A DNA stretch of 7,365 bases from Acidobacteriaceae bacterium. GTDB lineage: Bacteria; Acidobacteriota; Terriglobia; Terriglobales; Acidobacteriaceae. The position numbers and the translations under genes were made by a program. The DNA lies in contig JAUTWY010000169.1 in assembly GCA_030838305.1 (NCBI GenBank), positions 1-7,365 on the forward strand, given 5' to 3'. Below the pieces are notes generated by a model. It saw nothing but the letters and a program-made list of their open reading frames with translations, was not told the DNA's origin and did no database searches. Position 1 is the stretch's first letter. The number at the start of each line of letters is the position of its first letter. Of the stretch, positions 5,156-7,365 are shown piece after piece.

Positions 5156-6510
5156 TGGACTGTGCCGCCTAACGCATGGATAACCTCGTCATGGGCCTCG
5201 ATGTAGTCGAGCTGTGACTGAAGGAGGAGTGCCTTAGCATCGTATTCCTGAGCTGTTGCGGTATCCGCCTGCGAGTTCAGCGCCGCTCCTCGTATGAGTT
5301 CCTGTTGACGCACACGATTCGACTCCGTACGCAGGGCCAAAACTTCTTCTGACACCTTCAACATCTGCTGCGTCCTTTCCAGCTTGTTGTACGCTGTTAG
5401 GACCGAGACCTCGACCTCATCGGTCAGCTTGGCGAGGTTCTCCTTCGCTTGGGACAACTGCGCCTGACGTTCGTGAACTACGGCCTTCTTGCGACCCGAG
5501 TCGAACACGTCGTAGCCGAAGTGAACACCAAAGGTGCCGAAGTTACGGGCCAGGAACGGGACATTTTCCTGGTAGCTGTAGCGGGCAAAGGCCTCAACAT
5601 CAGGGACCCACATATCTGTCTTCGCCAAACGTGTTGCAGCCTGCGCTTTCTCCACTTCAGCACGAGCCGCAAGGAGTTCTGGATGTGAGGCCATGGCAGC
5701 GCTAACACATTCCTCACGCGGGGAAGTCTGCGGAAATTCAGGAACAGCAGGATCCAGATCCAAGCTGGTGGTTAGTGGCAGGCCTGTCAAGTCGTTGAGC
5801 TTCAGCTTGAGGTCGGACAATTGAAGGTCCGTGGTCAGCAGCTCCTGCTTGGCTTGCAACAGTTGTGCACGGCTGTCGATCAACTCCTGCTCTAGCGTGC
5901 TGCCGAACTTCACCTGCTGTACGCGCTCGCTCTGAAGGTCCTCAGAAGCTTTTATGCGCGCCTCGGTGGCGCTTCGGTGCGCCTGATCGATCAGAATGCT
6001 GTAGTAGACCTGATGGACCGCGAGCGCCACGTCGTTTTCGGTAAGCCGAGCCTTCTCACGTGAGACTCTTACCTCGGCTTGGGCCAGAGCGTTGGCCTGC
6101 TTATTCTTTAGCAGCGTGGTCAAGGGCTGGGTGATCTGGGTTCCACTGGTCGTAAAGTTCTTGCCGCCCTGGCTGATGATCGCGTCTGCAGGAGGAATCG
6201 CCGTTCCCCCGGCGATGCCGAGACTACCCGACTTGATCTGAATCAACTGTGTGTCGGTCACATGCATGAAGGTGCTGTCATTCCGTATCGATGGAAAATA
6301 CGAACTCTTCGCGATTCGCTTCGCTTGTTGTTTCTCCTCAACCGTGTAGCCGGCAATGCGAATATCGTGGTTGTGCCGGAGCGCCAACTGAACAGCTTCC
6401 CGCAGTGTAATCTGGCGCGGAGGCGAGGTCTTACCTGTTTCCTCGGCCGTCGCAGTGCAGGCGGACGAGGCCATCGCTACTAGAAGGAATAGTGCCGCAT
6501 TGCGTTTCAT
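5152..6510 (-). CDS. TolC-family outer-membrane efflux protein
   Basis: A 452-residue outer-membrane factor that would form the exit duct of a tripartite pump. An N-terminal signal peptide is clear (MKRN, then a hydrophobic stretch to about residue 16). Cleavage is either before C18 (lipoprotein-like, although SSAC is a poor lipobox) or after the ATA at about 20-22. Two OEP repeats follow, about 34-245 and 265-447. Each has long heptad-rich helices (for example 140-240 and 350-447), and a strand segment (GTFGVHFGYDVFDSG, 325-339) marks the second barrel insertion, with Y-D-x-F-D-x-G as in many family members. The start ATG overlaps the stop of the MFS gene (ATGA, 6507-6510), with AAGGAG at 6524-6519 eight bases upstream. 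Its own stop overlaps the ribA start in the same way. The substrate cannot be told from sequence. Confidence 0.92.
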   Translation of the reverse strand: MKRNAALFLLVAMASSACTATAEETGKTSPPRQITLREAVQLALRHNHDIRIAGYTVEEKQQAKRIAKSSYFPSIRNDSTFMHVTDTQLIQIKSGSLGIAGGTAIPPADAIISQGGKNFTTSGTQITQPLTTLLKNKQANALAQAEVRVSREKARLTENDVALAVHQVYYSILIDQAHRSATEARIKASEDLQSERVQQVKFGSTLEQELIDSRAQLLQAKQELLTTDLQLSDLKLKLNDLTGLPLTTSLDLDPAVPEFPQTSPREECVSAAMASHPELLAARAEVEKAQAATRLAKTDMWVPDVEAFARYSYQENVPFLARNFGTFGVHFGYDVFDSGRKKAVVHERQAQLSQAKENLAKLTDEVEVSVLTAYNKLERTQQMLKVSEEVLALRTESNRVRQQELIRGAALNSQADTATAQEYDAKALLLQSQLDYIEAHDEVIHALGGTVQ

Positions 6511-7365
6511 TGATTCGACTCCTTATGGGCGGCGGGAATCTGCTGCATATTGCTGAGTTCGCCGTAGTTCAAAGGCGACTTGCGCAGCAAAGCGACAAAG
6601 ATCAAAGCGAATGCGCAGCTCCAGGCGATCAGTAGAAAACCGTCGAGAAGGCTCAAGCTGTAAGCCTGTAAACGAAGTCGGGCCGCAATCAGATCGATGG
6701 CGCGCGCTCCCGCGGCAGCCATGCCGGACGACTTGGCATAGACACCCGCTGCCATGGCATGAATGTTCTGATCGGTAATCCAGTTCCCGCTGCTGACATG
6801 AAGTCCCAATAGGTTCGAGTGAAGCTTCTCCCTCTGAGCTATGAAATGGCCCATGTAAATAGCGCCTGCGGTGCCACCGAACAGACGAATGACGTGAAAG
6901 AATGCCGATAAGCTCAGGACCCACTCCGGTTTGGCCAAAACGCCCGCGAAAATCGCCTGCAGCACGATGCAGCCGACAAGTCCGATGAAGGCAAACGCCT
7001 GCCCGACGCCGGTAAGCAATTCAGTACGGTAGAAGTTCTCGGCCGCCCACGCGCTGCTGTACTGAGAATTCAACCAGGCTGCGAATGCGGTACAAGCAAG
7101 GCCGGTGGCAAAGAGCAACCTTGGGTCATGCTTGCGTAACAGCAAAAGCGCAGCGATAAACGCGATGGGGATAAGGGGAAGAGCGCTCCAGAGAATCGCG
7201 GGCCCAATCTGGTCGGCTTCGAAACCGCGGATGGCCAGCGACTGTGGAACCAGGATAATGGTCGTGCAGAGCGTGAACCGGAACCAAAAGAGCAGGCACC
7301 CCAGTAGTACGGTGTTCCACTTCAGCAGATAAGGGAGCGCCACGAGGGCGTTGGGAGCGCGTAGC
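6507..7365 (-). CDS. MFS exporter, DHA2/EmrB-like, C-terminal half (5' end outside window)
   Basis: The frame is open to the right edge, giving 285 visible residues. A GTG at 7343-7341 could be read as a start, but the frame continues upstream as LRAPNAL and the visible part is only the second half of a typical exporter, so I treat the gene as truncated by the window. About six membrane segments are visible, at roughly residues 18-39, 53-77, 83-98, 115-141, 147-174 and 240-260. A long, mostly polar loop (about 177-235) separates the last two; this fits the final half of 14-helix DHA2 drug:H+ antiporters such as EmrB. Such proteins pump hydrophobic or amphipathic compounds across the inner membrane and work with an EmrA/HlyD-type adaptor and TolC. 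The TolC partner follows with a four-base overlap; an adaptor is not seen and may lie upstream, beyond the window. Confidence 0.85.
   Translation of the reverse strand, partial: LRAPNALVALPYLLKWNTVLLGCLLFWFRFTLCTTIILVPQSLAIRGFEADQIGPAILWSALPLIPIAFIAALLLLRKHDPRLLFATGLACTAFAAWLNSQYSSAWAAENFYRTELLTGVGQAFAFIGLVGCIVLQAIFAGVLAKPEWVLSLSAFFHVIRLFGGTAGAIYMGHFIAQREKLHSNLLGLHVSSGNWITDQNIHAMAAGVYAKSSGMAAAGARAIDLIAARLRLQAYSLSLLDGFLLIAWSCAFALIFVALLRKSPLNYGELSNMQQIPAAHKESNQ

Noticed and set aside
5100..5200. FMN riboswitch in front of ribA
   Set aside because: ribA starts inside the last codons of the tolC-like gene, leaving no untranslated leader; I saw no RFN-type conserved elements there.
7341..7343. 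GTG at 7343-7341 as the true start of the MFS gene
   Set aside because: The frame stays open to the window edge, and the visible protein has only the C-terminal half of the expected helices.

Overview
The window looks like chromosomal DNA from a Gram-negative soil-type bacterium of moderate to moderately high GC. An outer-membrane TolC-family channel, a FixJ-type receiver and an FhlA-type sigma-54 activator all fit that. The TolC-like and AAA+ proteins read most like Acidobacteriota (Terriglobia-type) homologues, with Proteobacteria as the alternative. There is no rRNA or other marker, so this is an impression, not a placement. I see no insertion sequence, phage gene, CRISPR array or tRNA.

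Layout. (a) 2-208 (+) is the C-terminal end of a small membrane protein, probably DUF1275/YoaK family, followed by a hairpin. (b) 209-498 holds no convincing gene. (c) 499-3512 (+) is a run of three regulators: an AcoR/DhaR-type GAF sensor module joined to an AraC-type DNA-binding domain (TTG start), a stand-alone FixJ-type receiver protein, and a sigma-54 activator of the FhlA/NtrC class with AAA+ and Fis domains but no sensory domain. (d) 3513-3635 is a short convergent intergenic region with a small hairpin. (e) 3636-7365 (-) is a gene set read from the right edge leftwards: the C-terminal half of a DHA2/EmrB-type MFS exporter (continuing off the window), a TolC-family outer-membrane factor, a stand-alone GTP cyclohydrolase II (ribA), and an enoyl-CoA hydratase/isomerase-superfamily protein whose residues fit a delta3,delta2-enoyl-CoA isomerase better than a hydratase.

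How the genes may work together. MFS-tolC and tolC-ribA are each joined by a 4-base ATGA overlap, so these three are almost certainly one operon. A tripartite efflux pump is therefore translated with an enzyme that opens GTP at the entry to flavin and some azapteridine/pteridine-like pathways. The periplasmic adaptor expected for such a pump is not seen and probably lies beyond the right edge. The isomerase-like gene follows after 92 bases, which contain a perfect inverted repeat and an 11-codon leader ORF whose stop overlaps the isomerase start. The three facing regulators carry, on separate polypeptides, the parts normally joined in one AcoR- or NtrC-type protein: ligand sensor, phosphoreceiver, and sigma-54 ATPase with HTH. 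Whether they control the efflux/ribA operon cannot be seen, because its promoter is outside the window.

The best candidates for something new are the RibA-plus-efflux operon, the dispersed regulator module, and the GAF-AraC fusion. All are hypotheses from domain content and gene order; nothing here proves a new system.
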